Source of the DNA: an uncultured Lachnospiraceae bacterium
Lineage (GTDB): Bacteria > Bacillota > Clostridia > Lachnospirales > Lachnospiraceae
DNA: 64,000 bases
Direction: 5' to 3'
Assembly: GCA_900550475.1 (NCBI GenBank)
Contig: URSA01000008.1
Span: 62,001-126,000 of the forward strand
The translations under genes were made by a program, and so were the position numbers. Shown piece after piece: positions 15,341 through 22,520 of this stretch. Numbering within the stretch: position 1 is the first letter of the stretch; every line of letters begins with the position of its first letter. Below the pieces are notes generated by a model. That model worked only from the letters and a program-made list of their open reading frames with translations, did no database searches and had not been told where the DNA came from.

Positions 15341-16063
15341 ATGGATATGGATGGATATAAAATGCCGTCACATGTTGCCATCATTCTGGATGGCAACGGC
15401 AGATGGGCAAAGGCGAAGGGAATGCCCCGCAATTACGGACACGTGCAGGGAGCAAAGACGGTGGAGGCCATCTGCGAAGAGGCATACCGTATGGGAATTG
15501 GGTATCTGACGGTGTATGCGTTCTCCACGGAAAACTGGAACCGTCCCAAGGAGGAAGTGGATGCACTGATGAAGCTTTTGCGCAACTATATGAAGACCTG
15601 TTTAAAAACAGCGGAAAAGAACAGGATGTGCGTGAGGGTTCTGGGAGACAAGACGGGACTGGATGCGGATATCAGACAGCGGATCGAGGAACTGGAGCAG
15701 GCAACGAAAAATAATGACGGCCTGCATTTCCAGATTGCGCTCAATTACGGCGGAAGGGATGAACTCCGCCGCTGCATGACCGCGCTGGCAGAAGAGGCGA
15801 AGGCGGGCGTCCTGCAGCCGGAGAACATCACAGAACAGGTGATAAGCGATCATCTGGACACGGCGGGTATCCCCGAGCCGGATCTTTTGATCCGCACCTG
15901 CGGCGAGCAGAGGATATCCAACTTTCTTCTGTGGCAGCTTGCCTACACGGAGTTTTATTTTACGCCGGTTGCATGGCCGGATTTCTCAAAAGAAGAATTG
16001 ATGAAGGCGGTTGAGGCATATAATAAGAGAGACAGAAGATATGGCCTCGTGAAGGAGGAATAG
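15341..16063 (+). CDS. uppS: Isoprenyl transferase (undecaprenyl diphosphate synthase)
   Basis: This 240-residue cis-prenyltransferase makes the C55 lipid carrier for cell-wall synthesis from FPP and IPP. The catalytic motif HVAIILDGNGRWAKAKG is at the N-terminus, with YAFSTENWNRP and the C-terminal DLLIRTCGEQRISNFLLWQ and YTEFYFTP. Start ATG 15341 is chosen for GGAAGG 7 bases upstream; the frame is open back to 15272 without a better site. Confidence 0.97.
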   Translation: MDMDGYKMPSHVAIILDGNGRWAKAKGMPRNYGHVQGAKTVEAICEEAYRMGIGYLTVYAFSTENWNRPKEEVDALMKLLRNYMKTCLKTAEKNRMCVRVLGDKTGLDADIRQRIEELEQATKNNDGLHFQIALNYGGRDELRRCMTALAEEAKAGVLQPENITEQVISDHLDTAGIPEPDLLIRTCGEQRISNFLLWQLAYTEFYFTPVAWPDFSKEELMKAVEAYNKRDRRYGLVKEE

Positions 16064-16065
16064 AG

Positions 16066-16887
16066 ATGTTCTTGACCAGACTGATCAGCGGAGTTGTTTT
16101 GGTTATCATTGCGCTGGTGACGCTTATCATGGGCGGTCCCCTGCTTGCGGGAGTTTTGTTTTTTATTTCCTGCGTGGGCTATTACGAGCTTTGCAGAGCC
16201 ATGGAAGTCCACGAAAAGGGGAAAAAGACCTGCGCACTGGAGATCGTGGGTTTTCTGGGTATCGCGGCATACTATGCGGTCATGTATTTTACGGACAGCG
16301 AACTCATGCTTTTAGTGCCTGTGATCGGCGTTTTTATGGGCGGCATGTGCGTTTATGTGTTCACGTTTCCAAGATACCATGCGGGACAGGTCGCGGAAGC
16401 CTTTTTCAGCTTTGTCTATGCGCCGGTGATGTTGTCCTTTATTTACATGACGCGGCAATTACATTACGGACAGTACATTGTGTGGCTGATCCTGCTCAGC
16501 TCATGGGGCTGTGATACCTGCGCGTATCTGGTGGGAATCTGCATCGGAAAAAAGAAGATTTTCCCGGTGCTCAGCCCGAAAAAATCGCTGGAGGGCTGTA
16601 TCGGCGGTGTTGTGGGAGCGGGACTTCTGGGCGCGGCGTACGGCTACTTTGCAGTGGAGCAGGTAGTGGCGGATCAGAAAGTCACATGGATCATTGCCCT
16701 GATCTGCATGGTGGGCGCCGTGATGAGCCAGGTGGGCGATCTTGCCGCTTCTGCCATTAAGAGAAACCGTGAGATCAAGGATTATGGGAAACTGATACCG
16801 GGACACGGAGGAATCATGGATCGGTTTGACAGTGTGATCGTGACTGCACCCATGATTTTTTTCATGACGGCATTTCTGATCAAATAG
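16066..16887 (+). CDS. cdsA: Phosphatidate cytidylyltransferase
   Basis: This 273-residue integral membrane protein has about seven to eight hydrophobic segments and makes CDP-diacylglycerol for phospholipid synthesis. The family signature is near the C-terminus: AIKRNREIKDYGKLIPGHGG followed by IMDRFDS. Only 2 bases separate it from uppS. Confidence 0.97.
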   Translation: MFLTRLISGVVLVIIALVTLIMGGPLLAGVLFFISCVGYYELCRAMEVHEKGKKTCALEIVGFLGIAAYYAVMYFTDSELMLLVPVIGVFMGGMCVYVFTFPRYHAGQVAEAFFSFVYAPVMLSFIYMTRQLHYGQYIVWLILLSSWGCDTCAYLVGICIGKKKIFPVLSPKKSLEGCIGGVVGAGLLGAAYGYFAVEQVVADQKVTWIIALICMVGAVMSQVGDLAASAIKRNREIKDYGKLIPGHGGIMDRFDSVIVTAPMIFFMTAFLIK

Positions 16888-16900
16888 AGGGATACTTGCG

Positions 16901-18055
16901 ATGAAAAATATAGTGATACTGGGCTCTACGGGATCCATCGGAACCCAGACTCTGGAAATTGTAAGAAACAATAAAGACCTTAAGGTGGTGGCGCTTGCGG
17001 CGAACAGCAATGCCGAGCGGCTGGAGGAGCAGGTGCGGGAATTTGCACCGAAGATTGCCGTTATGTACGACGAGGAGGCAGCCAAGGAGCTTCGTGCGAG
17101 TGTTGCCGATCTGCCCGTGAAGGTGCTGTGCGGCATGGAAGGACTGCTGGAAGCGGCAGTCATGCCGGAAGCGGATGTGCTGCTCACCGCGGTGGTGGGG
17201 ATGATCGGCATCCGTCCCACCCTGGCAGGCATAGAGGCGGGAAAGACGATTGCGCTGGCAAACAAGGAAACGCTGGTGTGCGCGGGACATCTCATCATGC
17301 CGCTTGCAAAAAAGAAGGGCGTGGCCATTCTGCCGGTGGACAGCGAACACAGCGCCATCTTCCAGTCCCTGAACGGCGAGCCGAAGGAGAGGCTTTCCAA
17401 GATTCTCCTGACGGCATCGGGAGGTCCTTTCCGGGGAAAGAAGCGGGAGGAGCTTGTCAATGTGAGACCGGAGGATGCACTCAGACATCCCAACTGGTCA
17501 ATGGGAAGAAAAATCACCATCGATTCCTCCACATTGGTCAACAAAGGGCTGGAGGTTATGGAGGCGGGCTGGCTGTTTGATGTGCCGGTTTCCAGGATAC
17601 AGGTGGTGGTGCAGCCCCAGAGCGTGATTCATTCCATGGTGGAGTATGTGGACGGCGGCATTATGGCACAGCTCGGAACGCCGGATATGAAGCTGCCCAT
17701 CCAGTATGCGCTCTTTTACCCGGACAGAAGACCGATGCAGGGGGAAAGACTGGATTTCTATAAGCTTGGGCAGATCACCTTTGAGGCGCCGGATACGGAG
17801 ACCTTTAAAGCCCTGCCGTTAGCGTACAAGGCGGCTGGGATCGGAGGCAGCATGCCGACGGTTTACAATGCAGCCAACGAGAAAGCAGTCAGCCTGTTTT
17901 TAAACGGCAGGATTTCTTATCTTCAGATTACGGAGATCATAGAGGCATGCATGGCGCGCCATCGTGCGGTCACCATGCCGGATGTGGAGCAGATCCTTGC
18001 CGTGGAGCAGGAGACGTATCGATTGATAGCAGGAGAGTATGAGAAAAAAGTATGA
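16901..18055 (+). CDS. dxr: 1-deoxy-D-xylulose 5-phosphate reductoisomerase
   Basis: This 384-residue NADPH enzyme catalyses the second step of the MEP pathway. It has the N-terminal dinucleotide motif ILGSTGSIGTQTL, the substrate/metal motifs PVDSEHSAIFQSL and TASGGPFRG, and NWSMGRKITIDSSTLVNKGLE. It supplies precursors used by UppS two genes upstream. Its stop overlaps the rseP start (ATGA). Confidence 0.98.
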   Translation: MKNIVILGSTGSIGTQTLEIVRNNKDLKVVALAANSNAERLEEQVREFAPKIAVMYDEEAAKELRASVADLPVKVLCGMEGLLEAAVMPEADVLLTAVVGMIGIRPTLAGIEAGKTIALANKETLVCAGHLIMPLAKKKGVAILPVDSEHSAIFQSLNGEPKERLSKILLTASGGPFRGKKREELVNVRPEDALRHPNWSMGRKITIDSSTLVNKGLEVMEAGWLFDVPVSRIQVVVQPQSVIHSMVEYVDGGIMAQLGTPDMKLPIQYALFYPDRRPMQGERLDFYKLGQITFEAPDTETFKALPLAYKAAGIGGSMPTVYNAANEKAVSLFLNGRISYLQITEIIEACMARHRAVTMPDVEQILAVEQETYRLIAGEYEKKV

Positions 18056-19113
18056 TGACGATTATTTTGTTTATCCTGATTTTCGGGGTGGTGGTGCTGT
18101 CCCATGAATTTGGGCATTTTCTGATCGCAAAACTGAACGGAATCCATGTGGTGGAATTTTCCGTGGGAATGGGGCCTACCATCTGCTCTTTCAAGAGGAA
18201 GGAGACCAAGTATGCCCTGAAGCTTCTCCCCATCGGCGGAGCCTGTATGTTTGAGGGCGAGGACGGACTGGAATCGGAGAGTACACCTGAGGAGGAGAAG
18301 AGCGACGAGGGCTCTTTCCTGAAGGCAAATATCTGGGCAAGGATGGCAACCGTGGTTGCGGGTCCGATCTTCAACTTTATTCTGGCATTTATCGTGGCGA
18401 TCATTGTTGTATCCATTCAGGCACCGGCAAGGAGCGTGGTGGGTGATGTGTCGGAGGGAAGCCCCGCGCAGGCGGCGGGACTGCAGGCGGGCGACCGCAT
18501 CGTGAGCATCAATGGGGAAAAAACGCCGCTGTTCAAGGACATATCCCTGATCACCTACCTGAATCAGGGGAAGACCATGACGGTGGTCTATGAGAGAGAC
18601 GGGCAGAAATATGAGACGGAGATTACCCCGGTCTATGCAGAGGATGCCGGCTATTACCTGATCGGAATTTACAGCACGGTTCTGACAAAGGCGGAGGGGC
18701 TTGAGGTGTTCCGAAGTGCCTTCTATGAAATGTGCTATTCCGTGAAAAATACCTACAAGAGCCTCGGAATGCTTGTAACGGGAAAACTGAGCAGGCAGGA
18801 TGTAGCGGGGCCCGTGGGAATTGCCAATGTGGTGGGAAAGACCTATGAGACGGCAAAGAACTACGGCGTGGAATCCGTGGTTTACAGCATGCTCAGCATT
18901 GTACTGCTTTTGTCGGTCAATCTGGGAATTTTGAATCTGCTTCCCATTCCGGCGCTGGACGGATGCCGTCTGGTCTTTTTGATCATTGAACTGTTCAGAG
19001 GAAAACCTGTACCCCCGGAGAAGGAGGGAATCGTTCATTTTGTGGGGCTTGTGTTCTTTATGGTTCTCATGGTAGTGGTTCTCTTCAACGATCTGGTCAA
19101 TATTTTTGGATAA
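18052..19113 (+). CDS. rseP: Site-2 intramembrane zinc metalloprotease RseP
   Basis: This 353-residue M50 protease has the HExxH motif in VVLSHEFGHFLIAKL (about residues 15-30). It has a single PDZ domain (about 125-200, GDVSEGSPAQAAGLQAGDRI) and the third zinc-ligand motif LPIPALDGCRL in a late membrane segment. Such proteases cut anti-sigma factors and signal-peptide remnants inside the membrane. An ECF sigma/anti-sigma pair lies at 31.8-33.2 kb, a possible substrate system (inference only). Ends the core operon. Confidence 0.96.
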   Translation: MMTIILFILIFGVVVLSHEFGHFLIAKLNGIHVVEFSVGMGPTICSFKRKETKYALKLLPIGGACMFEGEDGLESESTPEEEKSDEGSFLKANIWARMATVVAGPIFNFILAFIVAIIVVSIQAPARSVVGDVSEGSPAQAAGLQAGDRIVSINGEKTPLFKDISLITYLNQGKTMTVVYERDGQKYETEITPVYAEDAGYYLIGIYSTVLTKAEGLEVFRSAFYEMCYSVKNTYKSLGMLVTGKLSRQDVAGPVGIANVVGKTYETAKNYGVESVVYSMLSIVLLLSVNLGILNLLPIPALDGCRLVFLIIELFRGKPVPPEKEGIVHFVGLVFFMVLMVVVLFNDLVNIFG

Positions 19114-19127
19114 TATAGATAATTCGG

Positions 19128-19181
19128 GCAGCCGTATTTTGGAACATATCCCAAGTTGATATTTCCTGCGGCTGCTTTTAT
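19128..19181 (+). terminator. Probable rho-independent terminator of the rseP operon
   Basis: GCAGCCG (19128-19134) pairs with CGGCTGC (19169-19175). An inner stem GGAA-(c)-ATATC pairs with GATAT-TTCC, and TTTTAT follows. TTGATA (19156-19161), N17 and TATACT (19179-19184) form a promoter-like pair inside and just after the hairpin, which may drive the kinase gene. Confidence 0.6.
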
Positions 19182-19221
19182 ACTGTTTATTACTTAACAG
19201 TATGACGAATGGGAGGCATGA

Positions 19222-19914
19222 GTGGAGGAGGAGAGATACAGGATTCTTAAGAAAATCGGCGAGGGTGCGACAGCGGAGGTCTTTCTTGCGTATGATGCGG
19301 TGACAGACCGGAGAGTTGCAATCAAATGCGGCTTCCGGCGCGGGCTCTTGCAGCGGGAGGCAAGGATGCAGGCAATGCTTTCCCACAGCGCATTTCCCTG
19401 CCTGTATGATTATGCGGAGCGGGAGGGGAAAAGCCTGCTTTTCATGGAATACATAGAGGGGGAGAACTTGAAGCAGCGCCGCCATAGGATCCGGTTTTAC
19501 AGGCAGCAGGAGGCAGTCCGCATTGTGCAGGGGACGGCAGAGGCGCTTCTGCCGCTGCATGAAGCGCAGATACCCTTTGTGTACGGAGATATCAAGCCGG
19601 AGCATATCCTGTTACAGCCGGACGGGAAACTGCGGCTGGTGGATCTGGGAGCTGCGGTGGCGGCGGATCGGGACAGCCCTTTTAAAAGAGGCGGGACGCC
19701 CGGCTATGTGCCACCTGAGACATGGTCAGGGCGCCCGGATCCGCGCAACGATATCTATGCGCTGGGAAAACTGATGCAGATGCTTACGGAGGATGGAAAA
19801 TCCCTTCCGTCCCCCGGATACCGCGCCGTGGCGGAGCGCTGCGTGCAGAGGGATCCGGCGGCAAGATACCGTTCTTTGCGGGAATTCCTTGCAGCAATGC
19901 GAAAGATAGGATAA
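19222..19914 (+). CDS. Soluble Ser/Thr protein kinase with atypical catalytic loop
   Basis: This 230-residue Hanks-type kinase domain has no transmembrane or PASTA part. The glycine loop is IGEGATAEVF, the ATP-binding Lys is in VAIK, and the hinge is MEYIEGENL. The catalytic loop reads VYGDIKPEHILL instead of HRDxKxxN: the catalytic Asp and Lys stay, but the Mg-binding Asn is His. DFG reads DLG and the APE motif reads PPE. Start GTG 19222 follows GGGAGG. The gene leads a four-gene same-strand group with two zinc-ribbon membrane proteins and another membrane protein, which are candidate partners or substrates. Confidence 0.85.
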   Translation: MEEERYRILKKIGEGATAEVFLAYDAVTDRRVAIKCGFRRGLLQREARMQAMLSHSAFPCLYDYAEREGKSLLFMEYIEGENLKQRRHRIRFYRQQEAVRIVQGTAEALLPLHEAQIPFVYGDIKPEHILLQPDGKLRLVDLGAAVAADRDSPFKRGGTPGYVPPETWSGRPDPRNDIYALGKLMQMLTEDGKSLPSPGYRAVAERCVQRDPAARYRSLREFLAAMRKIG

Positions 19915-19984
19915 AATAAGAGATTGTGGGGGACAAAAATTCACTCGCTATGCGCAAAAGACATGCGCAGAAATGGAGAAAAAC

Positions 19985-20749
19985 ATGAAATGTCAACATT
20001 GCGGAGCAGAATACGACGACAGAAGTCCCGTATGCCCTTACTGTCAATCGGAAAACATACAGGAGGCGGAGCGGAGAAAGAAGGAGGCGCTTGCGGCGTA
20101 CGATAAGGAAGCGCTGCAAATGCGCAAGGAGATGGAGGGATACGCAAAGAAGAAGGCGAGAACTCTCACATGGTGGATTCTTCGTATCACAGGCATTCTC
20201 TTTCTGGCGGCAGTGCTCATAACGGCGGGTATCCTGATTGCAGGTAAGCTGCGGGCAGGACATTCCTATAAGCGGGATCAGGTGCATCTGGAAAAACTGG
20301 ACGAGATGTATGTGCAGGGAGATTACGCGGGAATTGAGGAGTATGTCAAAGAAAACGAACTCTGGTCGGTCTCCTATGAGAAGTACGAGCAGATCTGCTA
20401 TGTGCAGAATGCATATGCCCGTTTCCTCGAGCAGCTTACAAAGTTAAAGCAGCTTTCGGAGGAAACCGTCCTTGACAGGGAGAAACAGATCGGCTACATA
20501 GAAAGCAGCGCATCCTACGCTGCGGATGACGCATGCTATGTCCTCTCAAAGAGTGCGGAGTATGCGAAAGATGCCGCCATATTGGGAAATGAGGCGTGCA
20601 TGGAGCAGTTTTACGAGCTCTGTGCGCAGACCTTATCGCAGCTTGGCTGCACCGAGGAGGAGACAGAGGAAGCTGCATTGTCGGAGGATGGCGGCAAGGA
20701 AGTGATCGCGGGCCGGATCCGGGATTATTATGTAAAGGTACAGGAGTGA
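19985..20749 (+). CDS. Zinc-ribbon membrane protein of unknown function (A)
   Basis: The protein has 254 residues. An N-terminal zinc ribbon CQHCGAEYDDRSPVCPYC (3-20) is followed by a charged helix, one membrane segment (WILRITGILFLAAVLITAGI, about 60-83) and a helical region of about 170 residues outside or inside the cell. ATG 19985 has GGAG 6 bases upstream, so it is preferred to ATG 19973. The zinc ribbon-helix-TM design recurs in the next gene. No family with known function is recognised. It could be a membrane sensor working with the upstream kinase. Confidence 0.75.
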   Translation: MKCQHCGAEYDDRSPVCPYCQSENIQEAERRKKEALAAYDKEALQMRKEMEGYAKKKARTLTWWILRITGILFLAAVLITAGILIAGKLRAGHSYKRDQVHLEKLDEMYVQGDYAGIEEYVKENELWSVSYEKYEQICYVQNAYARFLEQLTKLKQLSEETVLDREKQIGYIESSASYAADDACYVLSKSAEYAKDAAILGNEACMEQFYELCAQTLSQLGCTEEETEEAALSEDGGKEVIAGRIRDYYVKVQE

Positions 20750-20756
20750 GAACCGT

Positions 20757-21392
20757 ATGAAGTGTCCATATTGCGGCGGGGAGGTATCCTCGCAGAGCGT
20801 GAAGTGCCCTTACTGCGGAAGGGACAACAAAGAGGGAATTGCCTTTCAGGAGGAAGTCAGGAAAAGGATCGATAAAAACCGGCTGCTGCGACCGTTTTTG
20901 ATCAAGCAGAAGACGCCGGAGCTGGTACAGCGCATGCTCACCCGTATTCTGCTCATCATAGCCGGAGTGAATGTGCTGTTAATTGTGTGCAGCTTTGGCG
21001 TTTATATATGGAGCGGGCGGGAAAGCAAGACTGTGCCTGAAAGCGGTAGCCATGCGGAGGCGTATGTACAGAATTTCGGGTTCGGAGAGGAATACTACAC
21101 CGAAAGCTTCGGGGAGTCAGTGCGGGATTACCTGGCGTGTGAGGAGAGCGGAAAGCAGCCTGCAAGAGGAGACATTGAGCAGATGGTGCAGGCGGCGTAT
21201 CATGCGATGAAGGACGGAGAGGACGAGACCTACATACGGGCATTCTTTTCCGGGTATCTGGCGCTTGACGATAAGGAATGTGCGTTTCTTGATGCGGCAC
21301 TTGAGGAGGACGCACCCTATTCCGTGGACAATAACCTGAAGGACATTGCCGTGGAGGCTGTTTTAAAGCGCGCGGAAGGAGGCAGACCATGA
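20757..21392 (+). CDS. Zinc-ribbon membrane protein of unknown function (B)
   Basis: This 211-residue protein is built like its upstream neighbour: zinc ribbon CPYCGGEVSSQSVKCPYC (3-20), a basic segment, one membrane helix (ILLIIAGVNVLLIVCSFGVYI, about 63-84) and an acidic soluble domain of about 120 residues. It starts 7 bases after the previous stop and overlaps the next gene by 4 bases, so these are co-translated. Confidence 0.75.
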   Translation: MKCPYCGGEVSSQSVKCPYCGRDNKEGIAFQEEVRKRIDKNRLLRPFLIKQKTPELVQRMLTRILLIIAGVNVLLIVCSFGVYIWSGRESKTVPESGSHAEAYVQNFGFGEEYYTESFGESVRDYLACEESGKQPARGDIEQMVQAAYHAMKDGEDETYIRAFFSGYLALDDKECAFLDAALEEDAPYSVDNNLKDIAVEAVLKRAEGGRP

Positions 21393-21889
21393 CGGGTGTA
21401 CTTGTAATTCTGGCGGGCGTCGCCGCCTTTTATGTGTATGTGTACCGGAAGTTTACGGATACGCAGAAATTGAATTTCAAGATCGTGGCGGTCTATGTGT
21501 CGGCGCTGTCGTTTCTGCTTGTGGTTTCCGTGGCGGTGGCGTCGGTGAAGATGGTTTACGAAAACGAGCAGGACCGTACCGTTGCCGTGCGGATGAAGGA
21601 TGTGGAGTATGACTTGAGCAGGGGAGATCTGGCGTCTCTGCCCCAACGCATGCAGTCCTACAAGGATTACGAGGCGGATTTTGAGTATATCTGGGAGCGG
21701 CTTGAAATGTATGAGTGCAGCAACCGCTATCTTGTCTATGAGCGCGCCGCGCAGAACACGGGTGATGAACAGTACCGTCTGATGGCACAGGCTTACAGGG
21801 AACAGCTGCTTGCGCTCTGTAACCCGGAGTATGGGCAGAATGCGGACTATGCCGCCTTTTATCTGCGGCGGGCGGGGATTTCGGAGTGA
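21389..21889 (+). CDS. Small membrane protein of unknown function
   Basis: This 166-residue protein has two N-terminal membrane segments (GVLVILAGVAAFYVYVY and KIVAVYVSALSFLLVVSVAV) and a soluble, Tyr/Glu-rich helical domain. It has no zinc ribbon. Its ATGA overlap with the preceding gene ties it to the kinase cluster. Function unknown. Confidence 0.7.
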   Translation: MTGVLVILAGVAAFYVYVYRKFTDTQKLNFKIVAVYVSALSFLLVVSVAVASVKMVYENEQDRTVAVRMKDVEYDLSRGDLASLPQRMQSYKDYEADFEYIWERLEMYECSNRYLVYERAAQNTGDEQYRLMAQAYREQLLALCNPEYGQNADYAAFYLRRAGISE

Positions 21890-21897
21890 ATAGATTG

Positions 21898-21926
21898 TTG
21901 CGTTTTTGCCTGAAAAATACTATAAT
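21898..21926 (+). promoter_or_regulatory. Promoter of apt
   Basis: TTGCGT (21898-21903), a 17-base spacer and a perfect TATAAT (21921-21926) begin 8 bases after the previous stop and end 44 bases before apt. Confidence 0.7.
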
Positions 21927-21970
21927 GTTTATTATTTATCCTGATGAAAAACGAAAGAGGGTATAGAGTG

Positions 21971-22495
21971 ATGAAAAAATTGGAAGAATATGTAAGGAGC
22001 ATACCGGACTTTCCCGAGGAGGGAATCATTTTCCGTGATGTGACCAGTGTGCTGCAGGATGCGGACGGACTGCACCTTGCAATCGACACCATGCAGGATC
22101 TGGTGAAGGATCTGGATTATGATGTGGTAGTCGGTGCGGAATCAAGAGGATTTATCTTCGGTACTCCCATCGCATACAATAACCATAAGCCCTTTGTGCT
22201 GATCCGCAAGAAAGGAAAGCTTCCCTGTGAGACCATTGAACAGACTTACGATCTGGAGTACGGCACGGCGACCATCGAGATGCACAAGGACTCCATCAAG
22301 CCCGGACAGAAGGTGCTGATCGTGGACGATCTGATCGCTACGGGCGGAACCACGGAGGCTATGATCAAGCTGGTGGAAGCGCTGGGCGGCGAAGTGGCAG
22401 GTCTGCTGTTTTTGATGGAGCTTGCCGGACTGCACGGCAGGGAAAGACTGAAGAACTATCGAATGGATTCGGCAATTATTTACGAGGGCAAATAA
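21971..22495 (+). CDS. apt: Adenine phosphoribosyltransferase
   Basis: This 174-residue purine salvage enzyme makes AMP from adenine and PRPP. It has IPDFPEEGIIFRDVTSVLQD at the N-terminus, GAESRGFIFG and the PRPP-binding loop VLIVDDLIATGGTT. The ATG at 21971 is chosen from alignment with the usual length; the upstream in-frame ATG 21944 lacks a ribosome site. It sits 25 bases before relA, a common pairing in Clostridia. Confidence 0.96.
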   Translation: MKKLEEYVRSIPDFPEEGIIFRDVTSVLQDADGLHLAIDTMQDLVKDLDYDVVVGAESRGFIFGTPIAYNNHKPFVLIRKKGKLPCETIEQTYDLEYGTATIEMHKDSIKPGQKVLIVDDLIATGGTTEAMIKLVEALGGEVAGLLFLMELAGLHGRERLKNYRMDSAIIYEGK

Positions 22496-22520
22496 TATCC
22501 CGGTAAGGACATGATGGCAG

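Noticed and set aside
17923..19605. 560-codon minus-strand open frame across dxr, rseP and the kinase
   Set aside because: It spans three well-supported genes on the other strand and shows no motif or ribosome site.
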